A stretch of DNA of 64,000 bases, from contig NW_027185502.1 of the NCBI RefSeq assembly GCF_040183065.1, positions 2,841,501 to 2,905,500 on the forward strand, read 5' to 3'. Origin of the DNA: Periplaneta americana. Taxonomy: Eukaryota; Arthropoda; Insecta; Blattodea; Blattidae. The notes beneath the pieces are model-generated. The model did no database searches, was not told the DNA's origin, and saw only the letters and a program-made list of their open reading frames with translations. This document shows, in pieces, positions 23,888 through 35,286 of the stretch. The stretch's first letter is position 1; each line of letters begins with the position of its first letter. Both the position numbers and the translations under genes were made by a program.

Positions 23888-24054
23888 ATAGGTGACACTG
23901 CTGTGAAAACTGCACTTAACCTTCCAGAAAGAACATCACGAGAAGAGATGAATCAGAAAATGGATGAAGTGTATCAGGACAAAGCCATAGGAAGAGCAAT
24001 TATTGATGGCTCATATAAGAATTTGCTTGATGACTACACAAATAAAATAAACAG
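23888..24054 (+). CDS. POLR1A: POLR1A exon E (partial CDS)
   Basis: Acceptor tttcag ends at 23887 and donor gtatgt starts at 24055. Starts phase 0 and ends with AG, completed to arginine by the first base of exon F. Encodes IGDTAVKTALNLPERTSREE, MNQKMDEVYQDKAIGRAIID and GSYKNLLDDYTNKIN. The 'ALNLPE' start and the 'Y.N.IN.AC.P.GL' end (with exon F) fit the RPA1 helical funnel segment, which is variable between species. No lesions. Flanked at close range by solo LTRs on both sides. Confidence 0.93.
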
Positions 24055-24106
24055 GTATGTTTCAGTGAGATATTTCTGAAACACTGCAGCTTTGGTTTAT
24101 TAATAG

Positions 24107-24778
24107 TGTGACTTTTAATTCAAACAATAATGTAACTTTTATTCACAACAATAATGACTTTCTATAACTGAATTTAAACACTCCCGTCAACAATGGGTAT
24201 TTCACTCCACACAGCAACACAGTATTCGTTATTGCACTCCACAGACGACAGTGACAATTCACTTGGATTATTGAGAACAGTTCGTTGCCTTAGCTAGTTC
24301 TTCTAGCTCATTCACTCAAGTTCACAGTATATCGAACCCAAGACTTCCAGAGACAGTCCACTGCACTCGAACTCAAGACTTCCGGATATGCCGCACTCCC
24401 TGGTCACTGTCACAGTTGCAGTCCTCCTCAAGTCGAACCCAGGTCTTAGAGGCTGGCTTCCTTGACGTTCACTGCTGCCTCACAAGACTGACTCGCTGTT
24501 CTAAACTGAACTGGCTCTCTTCGAAGGCTGCTCGCTTTTTATTAGTTAAACCACACTTCGCGAACCTTCTACCCTGGAAGTTTCTGTTTCTGGACGATTC
24601 TCGGTCTCCCCATCACTCAGACTCCAGACTTCCTTTACGTCCGTCGCAGTCGGTTTTCTCCCCCTCTCCCTTCGCCACGTGCCGCGCTGCCTCCTCGCGC
24701 CCCCTCCCTTCTGCCGGATGCGCACGAAGTTCCCCCGAAGCGGCCAGGAACGACGAGAATGTTCGGCCTGCCGTCACA
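24107..24778 (-). mobile_element. Solo LTR (672 bp), opposite orientation, 4-bp TSD
   Basis: Minus-strand LTR beginning TGTGACGGCA and ending AAAAGTCACA, flanked by ATAG at 24103-24106 and 24779-24782. Related to the 23037-23801 LTR: its 3' part shares ggagtgc(a/t)ataacgaatac, tgtgttg, cattgttgacg and attattgttgtga. It begins 52 bp after exon E. Confidence 0.85.
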
Positions 24779-25972
24779 ATAGATTTGAAGGCTTGTGTGT
24801 ACACATTACCACCAGCACTATTGCTGTCATTATAGTTGCCACTGACATAAACACCAGTGACTGTGTGCATAACAAATTAACAAATATGATTAGGTGAAAA
24901 AAAAATTCGTAACAGTATCTGAAGAACAAATAAGCAAACATGAGGTAAATGGAAAAGTGATGGAACAAGTTATTCTCAGGTACAGCTGGAGGCAGATGTG
25001 TTGAGTAATAGGACTCGAAGAACAGGTCTGAGTGAGAGGTGCTGGAGTATCTGGATATCTTAGAGGAACAAGTACAGTGAAAATCTGATGGGAGAGTATG
25101 GCTTGAAACATGAAGGCCATTGTAACATCGTTGTGCTTTTGTCCCATCAAATTGGCAGTAATAAATATGCTGAAAATACTGTAAATGGTAAATGTTTTTA
25201 ATGAGTGAAGGCCAAATTCGCATATAATTAAATTTTAATAATCTGTAATACAGCCATTTTCATTGTATTTTTTTGTCACAGAGGAGTGTCTGATGGCTTG
25301 CATCTCAGCCTGAGTGTTATTGTGCTTACCTCCTTTGATAGGGATGATTGTTTAAGGCCCGGTTTTGTAAATATGGTTAATATAAAGATTATTTTAAACC
25401 TAAGTTAAACCTAACCGTGAGTGTAACTCAACGTGCCGTATTACAGAGTCTCGGTCAAGTTAAACCATAGTGGAATACAATTGGTATTACTGCTAGAAAA
25501 GAAAAGAAGACGATTGTAATTGCTTAATTATATTATTGATTTAAAATAGCTGATGCTCGTGGAGAATCTTCATTAACCCTGCGTTAGTGTGGCACGGTGT
25601 CAGAGACCGACCTCAGAATAAATTTACTGTTCTTTCCCCATCCACTCAAGGACAGGGGTTGTTATTTTGTATAGCTTTCTATTTTATTGCCCTTTACATA
25701 CCAGAGCAAGGCCAGTTAACAAAAGATCCCTTTTCCAAGTAAGACGAGGCGATTCGGTGTCACAGACCGACCACACTGTTGTCGTAACTTGGAGATCGAC
25801 AAGCAGGTATATATAACTTCCATATATATATATATAAGTACAGTTTTATATAATAATGTTCATATTTTGTTAATTTAATTACAATGACGATAATTACAAG
25901 GAGGTAAAGTGTAAAATTAGCATATTGATGAAATATAATAAAATAGGATATAGGCCAATCTAACGTTCATCA

Positions 25973-25975
<3 letters not shown>

Positions 25976-26005
<30 letters not shown>

Positions 26006-26073
26006 CGTTATTATTATCTTCATTATTATATTCATTATTGTTATCTTCATCATTATTATTATTATTGTTATTA

Positions 26074-26114
<41 letters not shown>
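25976..26114. repeat. (ATT)n microsatellite
   Basis: Imperfect tta/att array of about 140 bp with ttc and gtt interruptions. The minus-strand poly-Asn frame over it is not a gene. Confidence 0.95.
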
Positions 26115-26126
26115 GCTTTTTATATA

Positions 26127-26340
26127 GGGGAGAGTCGAGTAGTATTGGACATCGGGTAATATCGGACAGTGAGTTTCTTTCATCTACCACACGATGATAG
26201 TACCTGATTGACATGGTTACGTTTCTGTGATGTCGCATAGAGAAACGTAACCATGTCATTCAGGTACTACCATATGGTGGTAGATGAAAAAAACGCACTG
26301 TCCAATACTACCCGATGTCCGATACTAACCGACTCTCCCC
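26127..26340. mobile_element. 214-bp palindromic (foldback) MITE, copy 1
   Basis: The whole element is an imperfect inverted repeat: ggggagagtcg at the left end mirrors cgactctcccc at the right, and the pairing continues through catctaccac, gtacctga and gacatggttacgtttct to a small central loop at about 26236. TA flanks both ends. A second copy is at 48119-48314. Confidence 0.93.
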
Positions 26341-26545
26341 TATGTAAGTTGTTCTAGATGTAATGAATTATGAACAAGAAATTCGAATTCAGAGGCTACT
26401 AGAAAGTATTCGCATTCTGAACATGAACAAGTATCAAATAACGAATCAGACGCTGAGGAAGACTATATCACAGAGGCGAGAGAATATGATTCAGGAAGTG
26501 AACATGAGCTAGACGCTGAACATTATATTGTATTGTAAAAAAATA

Positions 26546-27855
26546 CAATGCATCCCTTTCAAATGTCCCACATTTCAATTAATCATTGCTAACAAAAATA
26601 TGCGGAATTATGAAATGAGACAGGTATTAAAAGAAAGAGAAACTCAAAGGAGTTTCATTGTCACACACTAATACACCCCCTACATGTACATTATTGGTAG
26701 CATGAACATCAAGTCTGTATTCGATTTCGTTCCACGTTCTGTTCAACAAGTCCACTGATATTGTTACAATATTGTGTCACAGATACGGGTCCGTAAAACT
26801 GGTATATCTTGTAGTGGAGTCGCAAACACTTGGTCTCTTACAAAGCCCTAGAGAAAGAAATTCAGTGGGGTGATGTCTGGCGAACGTGGTGGCCACCAAA
26901 TTGGTACGCCTCGTTCAATTCAGTGATCTGGGAGGGTTTCTGTTAGGGAATTCCGAACATCCAGGCTCCAATATGAGGAGGCTCCGTCTTGTTGAAAGAT
27001 TACTTGAGATTGCAGATCAGCTACCTGGTGGTACAAGAAGTGTTCCAACATGTTTTGTTATACTGTGCAAGTTATTGACTCCTCGTGGAAGAAAAAAGAA
27101 TCGATAATCCTATCCTTCATCAGACCGCACTAAACTTTTACTTTTGGGCTATCCCAGACATGTTCACGGTAGACGTGTGAATTTTGTGTACCCCAGATTC
27201 TTACATTGTGCCTATTGACAGATCTTGATGCATGAAACATTGCCTCGTCTGAAAACAAAAGGTTTTCAAGAAATTGAAGGTCACTGTCAATACGATCCAG
27301 CATTTCAGTAGCAAATGTCTGTCGTCGTGGTCTGTCATCTGGTTTTAATTGTTGAATAATTTACCTCTTGTAGGGTAAAAACGAAGTTGCTTATGAAGCA
27401 CTCGATGCACAGTTGATCTCGGCACATTGAACTGTCGGAATGAATGGCGAATTGATTTTTGAAGAATTCTCTGAAATCCTGCTCTAATTTCTCAATTTTC
27501 TCTTCTGAGACACGTCGACGAGAACCTCCGGATTGTTTGTTCACACTTCCAGTCACCAGAAATTTCTCACACCATGCCTTAATGATTTTCCCATCAGGCG
27601 CATTTCCTCCATATTCTCTTCTGTAATTTCTTTGCACGGGTAATTATTTATTTCGTCTCTGCATACCAGAAAACAGTTTGTGCACGTTTCTGCGGAGTCG
27701 CCATTTTGTTTTATGCCGTTGCTGCCGAACATGTGACAGATGAATTAATTTGGAACAAATGTAATAATTCTTTGAGATTCTTTTTCTTTTATTACCAGAC
27801 TCATTTCATGATTCCAGTGATTAATTAAAATGCGGGAAGTTTGAAAGGGACACGG
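26546..27855 (-). mobile_element. mariner-like transposon, full length, degenerate transposase
   Basis: Ends are inverted over about 45 bp (left caatgcatccctttcaaa…, right …tttgaaagggacacgg) with TA at 26544-26545 and 27856-27857. The minus-strand transposase starts near 27703 (MATPQKRAQTVFWYAETK). It runs through 'QRNYRREYGGNAPDGKIIKA', 'FLVTGSVNKQSGGSRRRVSE', 'ENLLFSDEAMFHASRSVNRH', 'NVRIWGTQNSHVYREHV', 'IFQQDGASSYWSLDVRN' and 'WPPRSPDITPLNFFLWG'. Several frameshifts and stops, and part of the HTH-to-catalytic linker is missing. Confidence 0.92.
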
Positions 27856-28509
27856 TATACTTTTTCAAGTTTCGTTGCCCTTACAAAATATGGAGAATGG
27901 GGCTTGAGTTAAAATCCTTAAGTGGAATGACAGATTTGAACCTAGGATCCTTTACCAAAATGTAACTAATTGAAATCTGAATCCACACAACGGAGAAGGC
28001 CCATAAATCTTTCTTTTATCTAGTTACCACATATTTAGAATTTAGGAAAAAATTCTCATTGGAATGACAAGGTTTGAAGCCAGACTCAGGCAAAACATTC
28101 TATAGAATCCCCGTCTATATATTATGAAAATCCATGAACTTCAAAATAATAGTCTCTCATCTCTTCACAATTTATAAGTATTTCCAGTTACAATGTATGG
28201 GACACGGAATTAAACAATTTGTATTGCAATAACAGGCTCGAACCCAATACCTGGTACCTATCTGTCCTTAATTTGAACCCAAGATATCTCAAACATAACA
28301 TGAAATAAAACTAAAAAGAATGAATATATTGGTAGGATGGTCTGAGAGACCGGCCACACTAAACATGTTGCAGTCTTGAGCCACACTTACGCAGGGTTAA
28401 GAAACATCTTCGTTCTTCGATATCAGAGTATCATAATAAAACCTAAAGAAGACCAATACCGCGTACTTCAGTATGCTTGTCAAGCAAGTGAATAGTAAAT
28501 TGAAATCAA

Positions 28510-30425
28510 TATTTTGGTGTTTAGTATAGCTCTCAGTTGCAAAATAGCAAAATTAGCAGAACAAGGTTTTTAGCAATAAAATCAGAATGCTCGTTCCAAG
28601 TCAATAGATTATCCATAATTATGCCAAGAAGTTTAGTACTGTGTTGGCTTCGGGTCGATATATCCCCCAACTGACATGGAAAATTTATATTCATAGGTCT
28701 ATTAACATATTTTAAACATACAGTCTTATTAATATTAACAATTAATTTGTTATAATCACACCACGTTTTGAACTGAGATATAGCTATGTCAAATTTACTT
28801 ATCAAATCATTACAAGACTCCGAATAAACAGTAATAGAAGTATCGTCTGCGTATAATAAAACTTTACCTTCCTTTATATAATTAGTCAAATCATTTATGT
28901 AAAGTAAAAATATAAGAGGTCCAAGTACAGAACCCTGAGGGACTCCCATATTTATATAAAACTCATTAGAAAGAATACCATTAATATTTACACATATTTT
29001 TCAATTTGACAAGTATGATTTTAAAAATGCTAAAAATGTACCTCTAAAACCTAAGGCTTTTAATTTTATACATATATAATTAAAATCCAAATTATCAAAT
29101 GCCTTAGCTACATGTTTACCTTCATCAAGGTTTTCATAAATATAGTTATTAAATTCGTAAAGAGCAGTTTCTGTTGATTTACCAGGGAGAAAACCATGTT
29201 GATCAGGAGTAATTAAATTAAATTTTAATAAAAATTGTAACATTCTATTATATATTAACCGTTCAAATATTTTAGAAATCGTGCTTAACAATGATATAGG
29301 TCTATAGTTTCTTACATCAGTAGAATGACCTTTCTTATGAATTGGTTTAACAAGAGCAGTTTTTAATAAGGATGGAAAAACTCCATTATTAATGCAATGG
29401 TTAAATACGAAGGCTAGAGGAGATGCAATAATGTCACTGATCACTCTTAATAGTTTCAAGGAACTATCGTCAATACCAGTGCTATTAGTATTTTTTAACG
29501 ATTGAATTGTTTTAACAATCTCATTAGCATCAGTATCATAGAAAACAAAACTATTATTAATTCCTAAAGATTTGGTGCATAATGTAGATTTGCTTGGACC
29601 AAAATATTCATTCAGAGCATCCTCCACATTGGTTGAAAAATACAATCCAAATGCATTGGCAACATCAGTTTTATTTGATACCCTTTCATTATTATGTACA
29701 ATAGTAATACATTCTACAGGCTTCTTTCTGTTTAATTCACTATTTATCAGTTTCCACATTTGTTTTGGTTTGTTAGAAGAATTACAAATAAGTTGATCAA
29801 AGTATTTACTTTTTTCACTAAAGATTAATTTCTTGTAAGCCTTCTTTTTGTTTCTATATAATTGACGTAAATCAAAATCTTGATGGAAATTTTTTGTTAA
29901 CAAAAATATATTCCTAAGTTCATCATTCAATTTTAAAACCTCAGGAGTAATCCAATGGTTATACTTTTTGGTACTTGTTTTTTGTATTAGTTTCAGTCAA
30001 TATAGGTAAATTTGTATCAATAGCACCAGTAATCATATTCATTAATTTAGTAAACAAGTTGTCTGCATTAATATTCAATTCATACATCGTACCAAAATCT
30101 AAAGCGTCAACAGTAGACCTTAGACCAGTTAAACCATCATTTGTTATTTTCCTAAAACTTTTCACTTCCGATTCGACAGGAATCATTTGACTAGCTAGAT
30201 TGATATTATAAATTAAAGCCAGATGGTCACCACGATTAGGTTGAACAACTTGTGTAGTGCAAGAGCTATCAAAAGCATTAGTAATTATATAATCAATCTT
30301 AGACGATGACATATGACCGTTCTTATTTACAAAAATTCGAGTAGGTTCTGAAGATGTACATCTTAATTCAAAACATTGCAATAAATCATCTAATAATTGT
30401 TTATATATCTTATTGTCTAAGGAAC
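28510..30425 (-). mobile_element. Non-LTR retrotransposon: endonuclease C-term plus reverse transcriptase
   Basis: Minus strand. Endonuclease end 'SSSKIDYIITNAFDSSCTTQ' with 'RGDHLALIYN' (29959-30381). A frameshift near 29945 is followed by the RT (29930 to 28533) with 'LVKPIHKKGHSTDVRNYRPI', 'SLLSTISKIFERLIYNRM', 'DQHGFLPGKSTETALYEF', 'MGVPQGSVLGPLIFLLYIND' and 'KVLLYADDTSI'. One in-frame stop lies at 29001-29003. The first catalytic motif (F-x-D) is deleted: 'GKHVA' joins directly to 'KAFDNLDF'. Truncated at both ends. Jockey/CR1 group by motif style; clade not certain. Confidence 0.92.
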
Positions 30426-31318
30426 TATAAATTAGGCACCTAAAGGAGATAAATGCTGTCCCTGGCAGGGATAAATTATTGTCATTTCAGCAACAGACAC
30501 CAAATTCTCCAGAAGGGACAATCCCTGGCATCCTCCCTATCAATTTGCACCATGGTCTTCTGTGCCATCAGGAAACAGAGATGGATATGTACCATATAGA
30601 CATCTGTAACATTCATAGACTCAAAATATTGAAAAGCACAACTTTATTGCGAAGTCAAGAGAATTAGATGCATACATTATTACAAATAATAATGATTAGA
30701 AAAAGTTAAAACTTCATTAATTGCCTAATACACTTTTGGAATAATCATGGAAATTAATTGTTTTGATATTCTAGAGATGGTTCATAAATAAGGTTCACAT
30801 TCATAGATGTTTGAATATACTGTATTATGAATGCCTTTGTATTCATTGGAAAAACTAACAGGTGACGAATCATCTTGAACATTACGCATAATGATTGCAG
30901 TATCATCAGATGAATGATTCCCATTACTTCACATATTATATTCTGCGTTGCATTACTCATGACTGTACGCAGTCAGACTTACATACTGAATACAAAGTAT
31001 AAAATTCCACTCAAATGAGATTTTTACAACCATTATAAGACTTCACTACATAGTCACTATTGTCATGTCTGTGAATGGTCTATCACCTTTCAGTAGTTTC
31101 AGGTTGATCGAAGGTGCAGCAGATGTAGTGCTTTTATTTCCACACAGATGAGGGAGCTGCATAAGTCCCAGGGGGATGGAGAGGCTTTCATAACAGACTG
31201 TTGGACATGAGTGATGTGCAACTGAATCAATAGATGGCACCAAATGGTGAATCACGATACCTACAGTAACATGATCTTTAGGTCAATATATATAGGATGC
31301 AGCAGGGAGGTAGTACCA

Positions 31319-31490
31319 CAGTCTAGTACCTATACAGTCACGAAGCTCGATACATAGGGAATATCCATCCATAGATAGTTGCTAACCACAAGGATCGCTA
31401 CTATTGCCACATCACAGACAATGTGAAATAGTACCTGCACAGTCTATTGTTCCTAGTAACCCCAACAACTCAAGTTTCGTGACTGTATAT
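31319..31490. mobile_element. Short MITE related to the 4650-6495 element
   Basis: TIR tatacagtcacgaagct at 31331-31347 pairs with 31473-31489. The outer cagtcta and inner blocks (tagttgc, atcgctactat, catcacaga) match the left part of the 4650-6495 element. Confidence 0.75.
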
Positions 31491-31678
31491 ACCCTTGACA
31501 ACACGCTAATCCCTTATTCATCTGTCGTAAAAAATCTTGGCTTCTTTTTTGATAATAATCTAAGTTGGAATTTTCAAGTTAAAGAAACGGTAAAAAAAAT
31601 CTGTTCCTTCATTCACTGTTTGAGTCGCTTGAGAAACTTTTTGCCCCAGCAACTAAAACTTACCCTTGTACAAACCCT

Positions 31679-32788
31679 GGCATATGACTCGGTTAAGAGG
31701 GATGTATTATATGGATATTCTTATTGAATTTGGTATTCCCAAGAAACTAGTTCGATTAATTAAAATGTGTCTCAGTGAAACATACAGCAGATCTGTATAG
31801 GTTAGTTTCTATCTGATGCTTTTCCAAGTCACTGCGGGCTAAAGCAGGGAGATGCACTATCACCTTTACTTTTTAACTTCGCTTTAGAATATGCCATTAG
31901 GAAAGTTCAGGATAACAGACAGGGTTTGGAATTGAACAGGTTACATCAGCTGCTTGTCTATGCGGATGACTTGAATATGTTAGGAGAAAATACATAAACG
32001 ATTAGGGAAAACACGGAAATTTTACTTGAAGCAAATAAAGTGATCGGTTTGGAAGTAAATCCCGAAAAGACAAAGTATATGATTATGTCTCGTGACCAGA
32101 ATATTGTACGAAATGGAAATATAAAAATTGGAGATTTATCCTTCGAAGAGGTGGAAAAATTCAAATATCTTGGAGCAACAATAACAAATATAAATGACCC
32201 TCGGGAGGAAATTAAATGCAGAATAAATATGGGAAATGCGTGTTATTATTCGGTTGAGAAGCTTTTATCATCCAGTCTACTGTCCAAAAATCTGAAAGTT
32301 AGAATTTATAAAACAGTTATATTACCGGTTGTTCTGTATGGTTGTGAAACTTGGACTCTCACTCTGAGAGAGGAACATAGGTTAAGGGTGTTTGAGAATA
32401 AGGTGCTTAGGAAAATATTTGGGGCTAAGCGGGATGAAGTTACAAGAGAATGGAGAATGTTACACAACACAGAACTGCACGCATTGTATTCTTCACCTGA
32501 CATTATTAGGAACATTAAATCCAGATGTTTGAGATGGGCAGGGCATGTAAGCACATATGGGCAAATCCAGAAATGCATATAGAGTGTTAGTTGGGAGGCC
32601 GGAGGGAAAAAGACCTTTAGGGAGGCCGAGACGTAGATGGGAAGATAATATTAAAATGGATTTGAGGGAGGTGGGATATGATGATACAGACTGGATTAAT
32701 CTTGCTCAGGATAGGGACCGATGGCGGGCTTATGTGAGGGCGGCAATGAACCTTCGGGTTCCTTAAAAGACATCCGTAAGTAAGTAAG
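31679..32788 (+). mobile_element. RTE-like LINE (family A), 5'-truncated, TSD visible
   Basis: Flanked by the direct repeat TACAAACCCT (31669-31678 and 32789-32798). Carries RT palm pieces '[20 protein letters not shown]' and '[18 protein letters not shown]' (YADD catalytic motif), then 'IGLEVNPEKTKYMIMSRDQN', 'VEKFKYLGATITNINDPREE' and the C-terminal 'GRPRRRWEDNIKMDLREVGY', stopping at 32764. Ends in (TAAG)n. A 1-nt insertion near 32550 breaks the frame. Confidence 0.93.
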
Positions 32789-33298
32789 TACAAACCCTAG
32801 TAATGCCGCACTTCGATTATTGTGACGTTTTGTTAAGTGACCTAAGTTCTGAACTGTCAGTCAAGTTACAGCGAGTTCAAAATATGTGCGTCAGATACGT
32901 GTGCAACATCTGACGATATGATCACAAATCACCGGCCTTCGCAAGTCTTTCGTGGCTCCGACTTAAAGAACGCAGAACTTTACACTCTTTGTCTTTACTC
33001 TTTCGAATTCTTCACACCTCAACATCAAATTACCTTTCGTCTCGTTTCTCTTATCTATACTCTAACCACGACGTGAATACCAGGTCACTTATCTGTGGCA
33101 CGCTAAGTATACCTCTTCACAGAACATGTTGTTATTCATCATCTTTTACAGTATCCACCTCGCAACAATGGAATTCCTTGTCACAAAGTATTAGGGGCTG
33201 CAAGACAATAAACACCTTTAAAAACAGCTTGAAAGATAACCTTATTAGCATTTCACTCCAATCATACTGATTTAAACTATCACTGACTACATTGTTAC

Positions 33299-33560
33299 GT
33301 CCACACCTGTGGAGTAACGGTCAGCGCATCTGGCTACGAAACCAGGTGGCCCGGGTTCGAATCCCGGTTGGGGCAAGTTACCTGGTTGAGGTTTTTTCCG
33401 GGGTTTTCCCTCAACCCAATATGAGCAAATGCTGGGTAACTTTCGGTGTTGGACCCCGGACTCATTTCACCGGCATTATCACCTTCATATCATTCAGACG
33501 CTAAATAACCTAGATGTTGATACAGCGTCGTAAAATAACCCAATAAAATAAAAAAAGAAA
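33299..33560 (+). mobile_element. tRNA-derived SINE, 11-bp TSD
   Basis: TSD TACATTGTTAC at 33288-33298 and 33561-33571. Head has an A-box-like gagtaacggtcagcgc and B box GGTTCGAATCC (33354-33364). Core: acctggttgaggttttttcc. Tail: gttgatacagcgtcgtaaaa then an A-rich end. Inserted in the 3' UTR of the jockey-like LINE. Confidence 0.95.
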
Positions 33561-33880
33561 TACATTGTTACTTCTTTCTTTAGACATCATCCTGATAGTG
33601 CTGTATTTTCAAAATTGTCTCATAATAATCTGTTTTTATTATCTAACATTATTTGAAATATAATAACATTCTATGTATTTTAGCTTAATTCTGCTACACA
33701 GTTTATTTCAGTGTTTAATTAATAGTTCATAGTATTTTGTTGTTTAATTCGTAAATAACTCTTGTATACATGCAACTCTCATCTAAATCAAATTGTTGAA
33801 TTCTTTGTAAGTTCATGCATATGTAATATATACTTTTTGCTGGTTGAGTGGACGGCCTTAACTCTGTCAGCTAAAATAAA

Positions 33881-33950
<70 letters not shown>
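33881..33950. repeat. (ATT)n tail/microsatellite
   Basis: About 70 bp of pure att repeats at the 3' end of the jockey-like LINE. Confidence 0.95.
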
Positions 33951-33951
<1 letters not shown>

Positions 33952-34604
33952 ATATGCTAGACTGTGGTAGTACCATTATTTGCATACAGATAACATCTAG
34001 CAAAGGAAACTACTGAAGTCACAAAGGGACAGAAGTTTCTGAGTCCATCAGAGTGGGTGTTGTAGCTAAATTGATGGCTCCAAACAGTGAATCGTGATAC
34101 TCACAGCAGTGTACTTCTGACGACTTCCATAATGACTGGCACAATATGCCTCAGGTAGTGATGCAGGCCTTCGTGTCCTCCTCAGAAAAGGGGGAAAAGA
34201 TGCTAGGAAGGAAAAGGGAACAAGGATGACCAAAGAGAATATATTAGAAAGCTTTGGATTATTATCAATATATACATTATGTATATAAGTTGAAAAGAGA
34301 AGCAGACTTATGCCTATATCGAAGAAGGAGATGTGGGCAACGATTACAGTTCGGGTGGAGTTTCTTTATTCCCATTTCGACTGCCATCCTACCAATTCTT
34401 CATTTTACCATGACCTTTCCAGCAACACATAAAGGGACTTCATATTGTCATTGCATTAGAATCCCTCTTATCCAGCACCAGACTAGTTCCGGATACAAGA
34501 TTTTGCTAGATAATTGAATAAATACCAATATGTACGTATTTCATGTTGAATCTGCAGCCATGTGAAGCTTATTTCTCTGTCACTTGCTCATAACTGAATA
34601 ATCA

Positions 34605-35030
34605 TAGAAACTGTATGGATTTTCCTTATTAAAACACAACACAACACAAATAATACACTAATTTTAGGTTTGAATATTCACTGAAAATGAAAGTTCTTGC
34701 GAACTTCCTAATGTGGCAACACTGATGGCCTGAACATAATTAATAAACATAAAAGCTGTGTGGATTTTCTTTATAACACATCACACAACACAAATAATAT
34801 ACTAATTTCAGATTCGAATATTTACTGAAAACAAAAGTTCGTGTGAACTATCTAATGTGGCAACACTGACAGCCCAAACATAATTAAATAAACATAAAAA
34901 CTGTATAGATTTTCTTTATTAAAACACATCACACAACACATATAATAAGCAAATTTTAGGTTCGAATATTCATTGAAAACGAATGTTTGTGCGAACTTCC
35001 TAATGTGGCAAAACTGACAGTCCAGACTGT
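34605..35030 (+). repeat. 145-bp tandem repeat, about 2.9 copies
   Basis: The block ctgt(a/g)t(g/a)gattttc recurs at 34611, 34756 and 34901, an exact 145-bp period. Each unit contains acacaacac, a gttcg(a/c)atatt-type segment, gcgaacttcctaatgtggca and acataatta. Divergence between copies is modest. Confidence 0.9.
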
Positions 35031-35286
35031 AGTAATGTGGCAGATTTGAACTTTTCTTTTGCCCTGCCAAATGTGCCATTGTTTTGGTATTGCTGGATAT
35101 TTGGGTGCCGGTTACGAGGTATTTTACAGTATCTGTCATATAGATGCCTAGTAATGTGTATAGCTTTGTTCCATTTTTATAACTTCTTCCATTGGGCTTG
35201 TATTTTAAAATTTGTTTTGAAATTGTGCTAACATATACGTATTCTGTGATTGACCAATATAATTGATATGTTAATTACATACAAAT

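Larger units (their letters stand above)
25577..28396 (+). mobile_element. piggyBac-type transposon, TTAA-flanked, with nested insertions
   Basis: TTAA at 25573-25576 and 28397-28400. Termini ccctgcgttagtgtggc and its inverse (gccacacttacgcaggg) differ by 2-3 bases. Subterminal copies of cggtgtcagagaccgacc and cggtgtcacagaccgacc follow the left end, and gtctgagagaccggcc precedes the right end. A short acidic remnant at about 26435-26535 (NNESDAEEDYITEAREYDSG) resembles the N-terminus of piggyBac transposases. The rest of the gene is lost. Contains an ATT microsatellite, a palindromic MITE and a mariner. Confidence 0.85.
31480..33950 (+). mobile_element. Jockey-like LINE 3' half, split by an RTE-like LINE and a SINE
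   Basis: Before the break: 'TLIPYSSVVKNLGFFFDNNL' and 'SFIHCLSRLRNFLPQQLKLT' up to 31678. It resumes after 32788 with 'PHFDYCDVLLSDLSSELSVK', 'LQRVQNMCVRYVCNI', 'SLSLLFRILHTSTSNYLSSR' and 'YSSSFTVSTSQQWNSLSQSI', stopping at 33270. The 3' UTR is split by a SINE at 33299-33560 and ends in gtcagctaaaataaat followed by an (ATT)n tail. Contains frame and stop changes. Confidence 0.9.

Noticed and set aside
24416..24835. A 139-codon + frame rich in Ser/Arg/Pro
   Set aside because: It is antisense to the GC-rich U3 part of the minus-strand solo LTR.
25917..26183. Poly-Asn frame on the minus strand
   Set aside because: It is only the translation of an ATT microsatellite.
33762..34016. Poly-Tyr frame
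   Set aside because: Microsatellite tail of the jockey-like LINE.
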